Source: Alistipes sp. CAG:435
Lineage (GTDB): Bacteria > Bacteroidota > Bacteroidia > Bacteroidales > UBA932
Assembly (NCBI GenBank): GCA_000433355.1
Contig: FR893173.1
Span: 1-64,000 of the forward strand
Direction of reading: 5' to 3'
DNA length: 64,000 nucleotides
Both the position numbers and the translations under genes were made by a program. This document shows positions 34,219-42,679 of the stretch, piece after piece. Positions within the stretch are counted from its first letter, which is position 1. Every line of letters begins with the position of its first letter. The notes under the pieces were generated by a model. It did no database searches. It saw only the letters and a list, made by a program, of their open reading frames with translations, and had not been told where the DNA came from.

Positions 34219-34575
34219 ATGAAAAAATTTCTGTTGTTTATTTTAGTGTTGGTGATCATCGCAGGTGTATGCGTTGTCACGTGTCCTGACAAAGCCGCGC
34301 ATTGCAAGGCGTTGAAAGATGTCTTGAATACTGTGCTGACCGAAGAACTGTCAAGCGATGAAAGTGATGCTGATCTGGTTATGTTCGGTTCAATGATCGG
34401 AACCGGATTGGGCGGATTAGTTATCGATAATATGCTGAAAGTCGATAACTACTTTGTCTGCAGTGTTGGTACCATCACATACGATGGCGAGACCAAAGTT
34501 GTTTCTGTCGGTGTGCTGAACCATATATTCACACCGGACAAAGAGGACTTGAAGAAAGCCGCGGAAATGCAATAA
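34219..34575 (+). CDS. DUF4359-like small exported or membrane-anchored protein
   Basis: This 118-residue protein has an N-terminal hydrophobic segment (KKFLLFILVLVIIAGVCVVT) that is either a signal anchor or an uncleaved signal. The remainder has VDNYFVCSVGTITYDGETKVVSVGVLNHIFT, resembling DUF4359 proteins, in which a short helical part precedes a small beta sheet. The gene is unusually AT-rich compared with its neighbours (many TTG, GTT and AAA codons), which could mean recent acquisition. The function is unknown. Confidence 0.6.
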   Translation: MKKFLLFILVLVIIAGVCVVTCPDKAAHCKALKDVLNTVLTEELSSDESDADLVMFGSMIGTGLGGLVIDNMLKVDNYFVCSVGTITYDGETKVVSVGVLNHIFTPDKEDLKKAAEMQ

Positions 34576-34609
34576 TATTTGGGGACTGCTCTGATAGAGC
34601 GGCAAGGAA

Positions 34610-35641
34610 TCACCGGCCGGAGGCGCGGCGGGCGTCGAGGGCGCGCTGGAACTCGCGGGCGTTGCGGAGGTGCTCGGAATAGGTGGCGGCGAACTTGTGG
34701 GTGCCGTCCATTGCGGCGTTGGCGCAGAAATAGAGATAGCCGTGGCGGTCAGGATTCAGGACGGCCTCAAGACTCGGCTTGTCGGGGACACAGATCGGGC
34801 CTGGAGGGAGACCTTCATACAGATAGGTGTTGTACGGGGAATCGTACTCCAAATGCTTGAGCAGAATCCTGTTGAGGGTGTAACCATAGCAGAAGGCCAC
34901 CGTCGGATCGGCCTGAAGCCTCATTCCTTGATGCAGACGGTTCAGATACACACCGGCGATTGAGGAATATTCAGGAGCATAGTTCGACTCGCTCTTCACT
35001 ATGGAGGCCACGATCGAGACCTGCTTCGGGGTCAAGCCCTGAGCCTCGGCCTTGGCGAGATTCTCATCGGTCCAAAAGGCATCGTAAGCGGCCTTCTGCT
35101 TGTCCAGGATGTCCTTCATAGATGCCGTCCAATAGACCTGATAGGTGTCCGGAATGATCAGGGAGAACACATCGGACGGTGTGAAACCGTAACCGGCAAG
35201 CAACAACGAATCGTTCAGCGCATCGGCGACCTCGGCGGAGTCCAACATCATCTGGTTGGAGATTTTGCGGGCGATCCTGCCCTTCTGTCTCATAGTGCCG
35301 GAAAGGACCAGATTCACGGGCGACTGCCAGCCGTTCTTCAGCATCCGGACCACATAGACGCTCGGCTTGTTTTTCTCCACGACATAATGCCCCGGTTTCA
35401 AGTCGCTGTCCACCAGCTCTTTTCTAACAACCCGGGACAGATTGTGACGGTTGACGACTATGCTGTCGGGAATCTGCGCAAGCACATCATCCACAGTCAT
35501 CTGCGGACGGACATACAGATCAGCCTTGCCAGTGAAGTTCGGTTTACGATTGCCGGCGTACCAACGGCCGCCGACCGCACCCAAGATCACGATCACCAAC
35601 AACGCGGCGACCAGAACTATCAGTTTCCAAGTCTTCATCAC
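34610..35641 (-). CDS. mltG: Endolytic murein transglycosylase MltG
   Basis: This 343-residue protein has one N-terminal membrane helix (about 5-25), a LysM-like periplasmic region (about 40-100) and the YceG/MltG catalytic domain. The catalytic Glu is E218 in ASIVKSESN, and NRLHQGMRLQADPTVAFCYG is the family signature. It cuts nascent peptidoglycan strands at the inner membrane and sets their length. It is downstream of, and overlaps by 4 bp (ATGA), the glucosaminidase gene, forming a two-gene peptidoglycan-remodelling operon. Confidence 0.93.
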   Translation of the reverse strand: MMKTWKLIVLVAALLVIVILGAVGGRWYAGNRKPNFTGKADLYVRPQMTVDDVLAQIPDSIVVNRHNLSRVVRKELVDSDLKPGHYVVEKNKPSVYVVRMLKNGWQSPVNLVLSGTMRQKGRIARKISNQMMLDSAEVADALNDSLLLAGYGFTPSDVFSLIIPDTYQVYWTASMKDILDKQKAAYDAFWTDENLAKAEAQGLTPKQVSIVASIVKSESNYAPEYSSIAGVYLNRLHQGMRLQADPTVAFCYGYTLNRILLKHLEYDSPYNTYLYEGLPPGPICVPDKPSLEAVLNPDRHGYLYFCANAAMDGTHKFAATYSEHLRNAREFQRALDARRASGR

Positions 35642-36759
35642 TTCTTCATCTTCTTACCGCGAAGGATGATCGTGTCACCCTCGCGAGGTTCATAACCGGC
35701 CGGAAAGCCATTCATCTTCATCACACTGGACATCTTCACGGCGAACCGCTGGCAGATGTCACGCAGAGACTCATCGTCCTCACCCACAATGTACTTGTCA
35801 AGGCCCTTCTCGGACTGGTTCTTCTTCGTCTGCAGATAAACCACCGTACCCGGAAGGAGTTCCTCGGAATGAGTCAAATCATTGAATCTCAACAATTCAT
35901 TCAGATAAAGATGGTACGACTGGGCGATGCTTGAATATGTCTCCCCTTCCACCGAGGTGATGAACGGAACCCCGTTGCGGGAATATGCCTCCCGGGTCAA
36001 CGAGAAACAGAACACCTCCAACCCGCTCTTGTCAATTCTTTTCGGCTCCTCAAGAGACAATGGTGAGGCCGGAATCACATCAGGTTCAGACACTTCCTTG
36101 GAACGTTTCCTTCTGGTCCTACGAGCTTTCCTGTCTTTCTTCGCCTTGTCTTTCCTAACCGCAGCCGGTTTCTTGCCGGAATCCACTTTGGAATCCCCTG
36201 AAGCCACCTCAGTTTTTTTCTCCACGGCCTCCGCAAGACGTTCGGACTCCTCGGAAGTCATTGTGTCATATTCATAAAGCTTGTAGTCCTCTATGTACTT
36301 TATCAGCTTCGCCGGATAGTTGGGATCTGTGGCGTAGCCGGCCTTCTTCAAGCCGTAAGCCCAACCCTTGTAATCAGTTGTCTTCAAGTCGAAAAGGAAC
36401 TTGTAGCGATCCCGGTAGCGAAGAAAGTCCGAGTGATCCTGAAACGACTCGTCCGCGGAGTCATAGACCCGGAAACACTCCCCTTTCGCATCGTCATCGT
36501 AGCGCATCGACTTACCTTTCCAATCCTTGTGGCACTTGATTCCGAAATGGTTGTTGCCTTCGGAGGCCAGCGGCGAAAGCCCGTAACGGGACTCCAGAAT
36601 GCCCTGAGCCAATGTGATGCTGGCCGGCACACCGCTGCGGTACATCTCCCTGACAGCGGTCGGAGCCCATTTCTGAATATACCGTTCCTGAGGCGTGCCC
36701 TGTGCCCAAGCGGCCACCTGACACAGAACAATACTTATGAATATAATAACCTTTCTCAT
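35638..36759 (-). CDS. Secreted N-acetylglucosaminidase with LysM domains
   Basis: This 373-residue protein has a signal peptide (cleavage near AWAQ), a GH73/FlgJ-type glucosaminidase domain (about 25-165, with SITLAQGILESRYGLSPLASEGNNHFGIKC holding the catalytic Glu) and a basic Lys/Arg-rich linker (about 190-230). Two LysM-like repeats follow (VEGETYSSIAQSYHLYLNELLRFN and VGEDDESLRDICQRFAVKMSSVMKMN). It hydrolyses GlcNAc-MurNAc bonds in the cell wall and is held there by LysM. Its stop overlaps the mltG start, which supports joint action in wall turnover. Confidence 0.88.
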   Translation of the reverse strand: MRKVIIFISIVLCQVAAWAQGTPQERYIQKWAPTAVREMYRSGVPASITLAQGILESRYGLSPLASEGNNHFGIKCHKDWKGKSMRYDDDAKGECFRVYDSADESFQDHSDFLRYRDRYKFLFDLKTTDYKGWAYGLKKAGYATDPNYPAKLIKYIEDYKLYEYDTMTSEESERLAEAVEKKTEVASGDSKVDSGKKPAAVRKDKAKKDRKARRTRRKRSKEVSEPDVIPASPLSLEEPKRIDKSGLEVFCFSLTREAYSRNGVPFITSVEGETYSSIAQSYHLYLNELLRFNDLTHSEELLPGTVVYLQTKKNQSEKGLDKYIVGEDDESLRDICQRFAVKMSSVMKMNGFPAGYEPREGDTIILRGKKMKK

Positions 36760-36893
36760 CTGAATATTTACAATCTTTAAGGATCCTTGTCAAATACGCG
36801 GCGGTGTAAGTTTTGCCGCTTACTGACTACAGAATGTAAATATAATGAATTTTCGCCAACGAAAGGTCTCTATAAGCCCAATCTGACAACATC

Positions 36894-37835
36894 TCAGTCC
36901 AATTTAACCAAAGGGACATCGAAGACATCCCTGTCATTGGCCGCATACGTCTCCGGAAATATGCTCCTGCATTCCGCCTCGTACTGGGAAACGTTCTTGC
37001 ACCGTGAGGAATAATGCCCGATGACGAGTTTCTTCACGCCTGCGTCCAACGCGCATTGCGCGGCCTGAAGAGTCGTGGAATGATGACGCTGGGCAGCCTG
37101 GTCCGCCAACACAGCCGTGTATGTCGTCTCGTGATAGAGCAGGTCCACGCCTTTCACCCAGGAAGACAGTTCCGGAAACGGAGCCGTGTCGCTGCAATAG
37201 GCGAAGGAACGAGGAACATACGGTTTGTAGCCCAGTTCCTCGAACGGCAGCACCTCGGTGGTGCCGTCAGGATATTCACGGATCACATCCTCGCCACGCT
37301 TGACCGCGCCGATCTCGGTGAGTGAGAGGTCATATTCATCAATCTTCCATTTTTTGACATTCATCTGAGGCTCCTTTTCGCGGAACAGCCAGCCGAAGGT
37401 TTCGATCTTGTGGTTCAGCGGGAAAGCGTAGATTTCCAGAGACTTGGTGTGGTAAATCATCTCCGGAACCTTCATATTCATAGGAATATGCCGTATCTCG
37501 AAAGGGATGCCATCGCCGTAGTAGGAAAGGAAGAATTTCAGGATCGGGCCGAAGCTGACTGGAGCGTAGATGTTCAGCGGCGACATCCTGCTGAGCATTC
37601 CCATCGTGGAAAGCAGGCCGAAAAGTCCGAATACGTGGTCGCCGTGGATGTGGGAGATGAAGATCGAGTCTATCTTCAGTAGGGATATGCGGCACTCCTG
37701 AAGACGCGTCTGCACGCCTTCTCCGCAATCTATTAAAAATGAGCGCCCATGTACGGAAAGTACCTGAGCGCTCTGATTCCTTTCGGGGCCGGGCTTGGCC
37801 GAAGCCGTGCCCAGCACCGTCAATGTGAAATCCAT
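36894..37835 (-). CDS. rnz: Ribonuclease Z
   Basis: This 313-residue metallo-beta-lactamase-fold nuclease processes the 3' end of tRNA precursors. The zinc motif HIHGDH is at 62-67, with further His ligands in the RSFAYCSDT and HETTY regions and a final GHYSSR. The opening LTVLGTASAKPGPERNQSA is the family substrate loop. Its ATG is 3 bp after the rpsA stop, so it is cotranscribed with ribosomal protein S1 and tied to translation capacity. Confidence 0.93.
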   Translation of the reverse strand: MDFTLTVLGTASAKPGPERNQSAQVLSVHGRSFLIDCGEGVQTRLQECRISLLKIDSIFISHIHGDHVFGLFGLLSTMGMLSRMSPLNIYAPVSFGPILKFFLSYYGDGIPFEIRHIPMNMKVPEMIYHTKSLEIYAFPLNHKIETFGWLFREKEPQMNVKKWKIDEYDLSLTEIGAVKRGEDVIREYPDGTTEVLPFEELGYKPYVPRSFAYCSDTAPFPELSSWVKGVDLLYHETTYTAVLADQAAQRHHSTTLQAAQCALDAGVKKLVIGHYSSRCKNVSQYEAECRSIFPETYAANDRDVFDVPLVKLD

Positions 37836-37838
37836 AAA

Positions 37839-39695
37839 TTATTCACCTTTCTCGAGCTTGTCCTTGAGGGCAGCGAGCTCGCTGATGTCACCGAGGGTGG
37901 TCTTCTCCAGGTTGGAGTTGATCTTCTTGACCGCCTTCTTGGTGTTGTCAGCCTCAACGGCCACCTTCTCGGCCTTGGCCTCAGCGTATGTCCTTACGTG
38001 TGAGAGAAGGATCCTGCGGGTGCTTCTCCTGAGCTCGATGACCTTGAACGGAAGTGTCTCGCCCACAATGGCCTGCTTGCCGTCCTCCTTGATGAGGTCG
38101 CGGCTGAACGCGAAGCCCTCGTCGTCACCCTCAAGCTTGATGTTGGCGCCCTTGTCGGTAAGGGAGGCAACCGTACCCTCGACAACGGAGCCTACAGGGT
38201 ATTTCTCCTCGATGGCGTCCCAAGGATTAGGGGTGAGCTGCTTGTGGCCAAGGCTGAGCTTGTGGTTGGCCTCGTCGAAGTCAAGGATCTGAACGTCGAT
38301 GACATCACCAGGAGAAACGAGCTCTGAAGGATGCTTGATCTTGTTCCAAGAGAGGTCGCTGATGTGGATGAGTCCCTCAACACCGTCCTCTGGCTCTGCG
38401 AACACACCGAAGTTGGTGATGTTGCGTACGACAGCCTTGTGAACGGAACCTACAGGGTACTTGTCACGGATGCTCTCCCAAGGATTAGGGGTGAGCTGCT
38501 TCAGACCGAGGGACATCTTCCTGTTCTCACGGTCGATGGAGAGAACCTTTGCCTCTACCTCGTCACCTATATTGAGGAACTCCTGAGCACTGTGGAGTCT
38601 TGGAGACCAAGACATCTCAGACACATGGATGAGACCCTCGACACCCGGCTCGATCTCTACGAAAGCGCCGTAGTCGGCGATGAGGACAACCTTACCCTTG
38701 ACAACGTCGCCTTCCTTGATGTTGGCGTCGAGGTTGTCCCAAGGATGAGGGGTAAGCTGCTTGTAGCCAAGGGCGATTCTCTTCTGCTGAGGATCGAACT
38801 CCTTGACGACAACCTTGATCTTCTGGTCAAGGGAAACGACCTCCTCAGGGTTGTCGATCCTGCCCCAAGACAGGTCTGTGATGTGGATGAGACCGTCAAC
38901 ACCGCCGAGGTCAACGAAGACTCCGTAGTTGGTGATGTTCTTGACGGTACCCTCGAGGATCTGTCCCTTCTCGAGCTTGCTGATGAGCTCGGCCCTACGC
39001 TGCTCCTGCTCGGCTTCGAGAAGAGCCTTGTGGGAAACGACAACATTGCGGAACTCCTGGTTGATCTTGACGATCTTGAAGTCCATTGTCTGGTTGACGT
39101 AAGCGTCGTAGTCGCGGATAGGCTTGATGTCGATCTGTGAGCCCGGGAGGAAAGCCTCGATTCCGAACACATCGACGATCATACCGCCCTTTGTGCGGGT
39201 CTTCACGAAGCCCTTGACAATCTCGTCGTTGTTGAACGCCTCGTTCACTCTGTCCCAAGACTTGAGGGCGCGTGCCTTCTTGTGGGAAAGGATGAGCTGG
39301 CCTTTCTTGTCCTCTGCGGACTCAACGTAAACCTCAACCTTGTCACCGACCTTGAGGTCTGGATTGTAACGGAACTCAGGAGCCTGGATGACACCCTCGC
39401 TCTTGTAACCTATGTTGACGATAACCTCTCTCTTGGAGATGGCGGTAACGGTTCCTTCAACGACCTCGTTCTCCACGATCTTGGAGAGAGTCTGGTCATA
39501 AGCGTCCTCGATGGACTTCTTGTCCTCGCCGCCGTAAATCTCTGATCCGCCCTCAAAAGCGTCCCAGTCGAAGTTCTCTGGCGCCACTGAAGCGTTGAGA
39601 GATGTTTTCTTTGCCGGAGCCTCGGCCTTAGGCGCTTCCTGTACAGGAGCCTCTACCTTAGCTTCCTCAGCTACTTTCTGTGTTTCTTCTGCCAT
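37839..39695 (-). CDS. rpsA: 30S ribosomal protein S1
   Basis: This 618-residue protein has an acidic Ala/Glu/Lys-rich N-terminal extension (about 1-45) and at least five S1 OB-fold repeats, seen as recurring VGEVV-type turns such as GTVKNITNYGVFVDLGGVDGLIHITDLSW, GAFVEIEPGVEGLIHVSEMSW and NFGVFAEPEDGVEGLIHISDLSW. S1 brings mRNA to the ribosome, which matters in Bacteroidota, where Shine-Dalgarno pairing is little used. Codon use is strongly biased (highly expressed), and the gene has no copy of the GAATAT word found across the rest of the window. Confidence 0.97.
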   Translation of the reverse strand: MAEETQKVAEEAKVEAPVQEAPKAEAPAKKTSLNASVAPENFDWDAFEGGSEIYGGEDKKSIEDAYDQTLSKIVENEVVEGTVTAISKREVIVNIGYKSEGVIQAPEFRYNPDLKVGDKVEVYVESAEDKKGQLILSHKKARALKSWDRVNEAFNNDEIVKGFVKTRTKGGMIVDVFGIEAFLPGSQIDIKPIRDYDAYVNQTMDFKIVKINQEFRNVVVSHKALLEAEQEQRRAELISKLEKGQILEGTVKNITNYGVFVDLGGVDGLIHITDLSWGRIDNPEEVVSLDQKIKVVVKEFDPQQKRIALGYKQLTPHPWDNLDANIKEGDVVKGKVVLIADYGAFVEIEPGVEGLIHVSEMSWSPRLHSAQEFLNIGDEVEAKVLSIDRENRKMSLGLKQLTPNPWESIRDKYPVGSVHKAVVRNITNFGVFAEPEDGVEGLIHISDLSWNKIKHPSELVSPGDVIDVQILDFDEANHKLSLGHKQLTPNPWDAIEEKYPVGSVVEGTVASLTDKGANIKLEGDDEGFAFSRDLIKEDGKQAIVGETLPFKVIELRRSTRRILLSHVRTYAEAKAEKVAVEADNTKKAVKKINSNLEKTTLGDISELAALKDKLEKGE

Positions 39696-39782
39696 AATGG
39701 TAATTAAAGATAACTAGTTGTTTAACAATATTTTTACGCCCTACCGGACACGCCAACACGGCACGGCCGGTCAAAAGGCGTG

Positions 39783-39812
39783 CAAAGATAGGCAAAATCA
39801 TCTGATTTACAA
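39783..39812 (-). promoter_or_regulatory. Promoter of rpsA-rnz
   Basis: On the minus strand TTG (39810-39812) and TATCTTTG (39783-39790) are spaced by 19 bp, matching the housekeeping consensus. The leader to the ATG at 39695 is about 80 bases and contains an AT-rich stretch just before the start. Confidence 0.75.
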
Positions 39813-39830
39813 TAAGAAAACCGGATTATT

Positions 39831-40778
39831 TTACAGAAGCTTGTTCCTTTTGAAGAGGAACAGCACCAGCGCGACCGTCAGCAGCATCACGCCGAGCAGC
39901 AGCACCCACATCCAGCTCTTGTCCATCAGCGGCATAGGGACGTTCATCCCGTAGAAGCTCGCCACAAGGGTCGGAGGCATCAAGAGCACGGACACAAGGG
40001 TGAATATCTTCATAATCTTGTTCTGGTCCAGGTTGATAAGACCGACAACCGTGTCCTGAAGGTACTCAAGCCTCTCGAAACCGAAATTCGTGTGGTTGAT
40101 CAGGGAATTGATGTCCTGGAGCAGAACCGAGAAACGCCTGTGCAGATCCTTCGGGTACTTGTCGCTCCTGAGCATATTCGAGATCAGACGCTGCTTATCG
40201 ACGATGTTCTCGCGCACGAGCATCGTGTTTTCCTGCAACTGGTTGATGTCCAAGAGGAAGTCCTCGTCGATGTCTTCCTGCTGGTTGATTCGCTTGCTGT
40301 ACTGGGAGATCTCCTTGCTCATAAGCTCGATCATATCCGCGTCCAGATCGACACGCTGGTCCATAATGCTGGCGAAGACCGTGTAGCCGTTCGGATATGA
40401 CTGAGGCATCGCGACTATCCTGCGCTGGAGCTCGGTGAAGCTTCGCAGCGGAACATCCCTCAAGGTCGTCAGACAATTCCCGACGAAAGTGAACGAGACG
40501 GCCTCCATCGAATAGTCCTCCGGTCCCGGCATCAGGAAGTTGGTGTTCGCGAAAATCGCGTTCTCCGTCTCGGAGAAACGTGACGAACTCTCAATCTCCT
40601 CAGCCTGCGCGCGGCTCTGGATTTCCTCTCCAAGAAACTCATCCACAGTGTGTTTCTCCTCTCCCGACGGAGAAAGGATGTCAATCCAAAGGACATTGTC
40701 CCTGCTGATTTTAGAAAGCTCCGTTTCAGACTGGGAAACCAACAGCTTGCCGTTCAGTCTGTAGAAAATCGCAATCAT
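39831..40778 (-). CDS. corA: CorA-family magnesium transporter
   Basis: This 315-residue protein has a large cytosolic N-domain with a long coiled helix region and two C-terminal membrane helices. The signature YGMNVPMP (276-283) sits at the end of the first helix and forms the selectivity filter of the pentameric channel. The C-terminus is basic (FKRNKLL), as in CorA. It imports Mg2+, possibly Co2+ or Ni2+. A perfect 17-bp inverted repeat upstream may be its operator. Confidence 0.93.
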   Translation of the reverse strand: MIAIFYRLNGKLLVSQSETELSKISRDNVLWIDILSPSGEEKHTVDEFLGEEIQSRAQAEEIESSSRFSETENAIFANTNFLMPGPEDYSMEAVSFTFVGNCLTTLRDVPLRSFTELQRRIVAMPQSYPNGYTVFASIMDQRVDLDADMIELMSKEISQYSKRINQQEDIDEDFLLDINQLQENTMLVRENIVDKQRLISNMLRSDKYPKDLHRRFSVLLQDINSLINHTNFGFERLEYLQDTVVGLINLDQNKIMKIFTLVSVLLMPPTLVASFYGMNVPMPLMDKSWMWVLLLGVMLLTVALVLFLFKRNKLL

Positions 40779-40868
40779 ACTCTTCCTGTATTATTCCCGG
40801 CCCGAGCGTGGGAAAGGTTCCACTTCAATGCGCTGACGTTACGGAGAAGTCAGTCCACAAAAATAAGA

Positions 40869-40907
40869 ATATTTTATGGACTAAAAAAAATTTAGTCCAT
40901 AAAATAT
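40869..40907 (-). promoter_or_regulatory. Perfect 17-bp inverted repeat upstream of corA
   Basis: The arms at 40869-40885 and 40891-40907 (ATATTTTATGGACTAAA and its inverse) surround an A5 loop and begin 91 bp before the corA ATG. The sequence TATTTTTTG, a near -7 box with one extra T, lies between it and the gene. The repeat would overlap the -33 region, a natural place for an operator; it also abuts the 420-bp repeat element. Confidence 0.6.
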
Positions 40908-41327
40908 CGGAACTATGCACTTTAGGCTTGCTCCGAATCCCTTCGGTAACACTTTCGGCCTCTTTTGTTCCTCAAGAGTGCAGCCTGCACTCTTGGGAAA
41001 CGTTTCCTCCACTTTTCGTCTCCCGAGGGTGCTGCTGAGCATTCATTGGAGACATTATTTCCTTTGTCACTTCAGAAAGGCGATCCGGCACGCGCACGAA
41101 GACTTCTTCTGCACTTTTGGGATGCATATACGCCTCTTTTCGTTCCCGGAGGGTGTCGGATGGCTCTGTTGAGTAACGTTTGCCCTCATTTTTGTCTCTG
41201 AAAAGCTTGATAGTGAGAGGCTATGGTATTCATTGATGTCCGCGACAATCCACTTTGGGCTTGCAATCCATAACAATGCCACGTAAATATGCCTTTACTA
41301 CGAACAAGCCTAAAGTGCATAATTCCG
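40908..41327. mobile_element. 420-bp non-coding element with 23-bp terminal inverted repeats
   Basis: The ends 40908-40930 and 41305-41327 are inverses over 23 bases with one mismatch (core TATGCACTTTAGGCTTG). The interior has no gene but holds four degenerate repeats of the form (C)CTC-TTTT-GT-TCC-CGAGGGTGC at about 40960, 41010, 41130 and 41185. A single related end (TATGCATTTCAGGCTTG) lies at 53731-53753. It is probably a non-autonomous transposable element or a decayed insertion sequence. Confidence 0.6.
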
Positions 41328-41338
41328 TAAAATATTAA

Positions 41339-41425
41339 TTCACCCCCAGTCGCTTCGCGACAGCCCCGGTGGGGCACGGGGAAAGGTTTCCCCGAAACCC
41401 CTTCGGTCGCTTCGCTCCTAGTCCC
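41339..41425. repeat. GC-rich palindromic segment downstream of mntP
   Basis: This segment holds the palindrome CGGGGAAA-GG-TTTCCCCG (about 41378-41396) and two CGCTTCGC motifs. It ends just before the mntP stop at 41438, so on the minus strand it could act as the terminator of the nagK-like/murQ/recR/mntP cluster. Confidence 0.45.
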
Positions 41426-41437
41426 ACGACTCTAAAA

Positions 41438-42001
41438 CTAAATGAATCCCAGCAGGATGTTCAGGCCGATGAGGATGAGGACAGAGCCGCCGATCAGCTC
41501 CGCCGGACGGCCGAAGCGGCAGCCTATTCTTTGACCGCCGAACATTCCTCCGATCACGGAAAGCATGGTCACAATGAAGACGGCGGCGAGGTTCATCATC
41601 ATCTTGCCGGTAGGGACTAAACCCATGGAAAGGCTGATGCCGACGGTGAAAGCGTCAATGCTGGTGGCCACGGCCCCGATGATGACATTCTTGAGGCCGT
41701 TCAGGTCGCGAGACTCGTCCTCGTTCTTCACGGCTCCCAGAATCATCGACCCGCCGACATAAAGCAGCAGCAGGAATCCTATGAGACTGGCGACTTTATG
41801 AATATGTCCGACGAATATGTCGCCGAACAGCCAGCCCAGGGCCATAAGTGCAGTCTGAACTACTCCGAACACGAAAGCGATCGGAAGGATCTTTCTCCGG
41901 GATATTCCTTTAAGGGTGACGCTTGAGCACGTCGAGACAGCGAAGCAGTCGGCGCAGAGCGACGCGGCCAGAAGCAGGGATTCAACTATCGATAATAACA
42001 T
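41438..42001 (-). CDS. mntP: Manganese efflux pump MntP
   Basis: This 187-residue protein has six membrane helices in two internal repeats, each with an acidic motif: AASLCADCFAVS in the first and ATSIDAFTVGISLSMG in the second. It exports Mn2+ and protects against excess metal. In the usual family the first motif is SMDAFAVS; here the Asp is kept. It lies 36 bp behind recR, which leaves no room for the yybP-ykoY riboswitch often found before mntP. Confidence 0.9.
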   Translation of the reverse strand: MLLSIVESLLLAASLCADCFAVSTCSSVTLKGISRRKILPIAFVFGVVQTALMALGWLFGDIFVGHIHKVASLIGFLLLLYVGGSMILGAVKNEDESRDLNGLKNVIIGAVATSIDAFTVGISLSMGLVPTGKMMMNLAAVFIVTMLSVIGGMFGGQRIGCRFGRPAELIGGSVLILIGLNILLGFI

Positions 42002-42037
42002 TGCCAGGTAAGCTTTTATACAAGCATCCGCAAATTC

Positions 42038-42679
42038 TTATGGCTTGAAAGTCTGGCGGTTGACTATCGAGCGTCCCAGAGTGAGCTCATCGGCATATTC
42101 AAGGTCATCCCCGAAACCCAGACCTCGGGCAAGGGATGAGACTCTGACTTGATATTCAGAAATCTGACGGTAGATGTAGAATGAGGTGGTCTCGCCCTCC
42201 ACGTCGCCGCTCAAGGCCAGGATTATCTCGACCTCCTCTGGCTTCACGTCTCCGGACACGAGCATATCCCTTACCCTTTCAACCAGTCGGGCGACCGTGA
42301 TGTCCGACGGGCCGATTCCGGCGATCGGCGAGATTATTCCGCCAAGCACGTGATAGACACCACGATACTGCCCCGTGTTCTCGATGCTCATCACGTCTCG
42401 GACATTCTCCACGACACAGATAGTCTTATGGTCACGGGACTTGTCGGCGCAGATCGGACAGATGTCCTCGTCTGAAATCATCCAGCACTGCCGGCAGTAC
42501 TTCGCCTCGTCCCTCATCTTGACTATCGAGTCGGCGAAATGGTGCACGTTCTCAGAAGGCTGCCGCAGCAGATGCAGGGCCAGGCGCAAGGCGCTGCGCT
42601 TGCCCACCCCCGGAAGGGAGCCTATGGCCTGCACAGCGTCCTCCAAAAGTTTTGATGGAAATGTCTCCGGAACCGTCAT
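42038..42679 (-). CDS. recR: Recombination mediator RecR
   Basis: This 213-residue protein has an N-terminal helix-hairpin-helix (IGSLPGVGKRSALRLALHLL), a C4 zinc finger (CRQCWMISDEDICPICADKSRD) and a Toprim domain (ICVVENVRDVMSIENTGQYRGVYHVLGG). With RecO it loads RecA at gaps in DNA. Its ATG follows the murQ stop directly, which is an unusual neighbour for a repair gene and implies cotranscription. Confidence 0.96.
   Translation of the reverse strand: MTVPETFPSKLLEDAVQAIGSLPGVGKRSALRLALHLLRQPSENVHHFADSIVKMRDEAKYCRQCWMISDEDICPICADKSRDHKTICVVENVRDVMSIENTGQYRGVYHVLGGIISPIAGIGPSDITVARLVERVRDMLVSGDVKPEEVEIILALSGDVEGETTSFYIYRQISEYQVRVSSLARGLGFGDDLEYADELTLGRSIVNRQTFKP

Noticed and set aside
40949..41210. 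CRISPR array in the repeat-rich gap upstream of corA
   Set aside because: The internal repeats are degenerate and irregularly spaced, and no cas gene is near.
42002..42037. A yybP-ykoY manganese riboswitch before mntP
   Set aside because: Only 36 bp separate recR and mntP, too short for the riboswitch.
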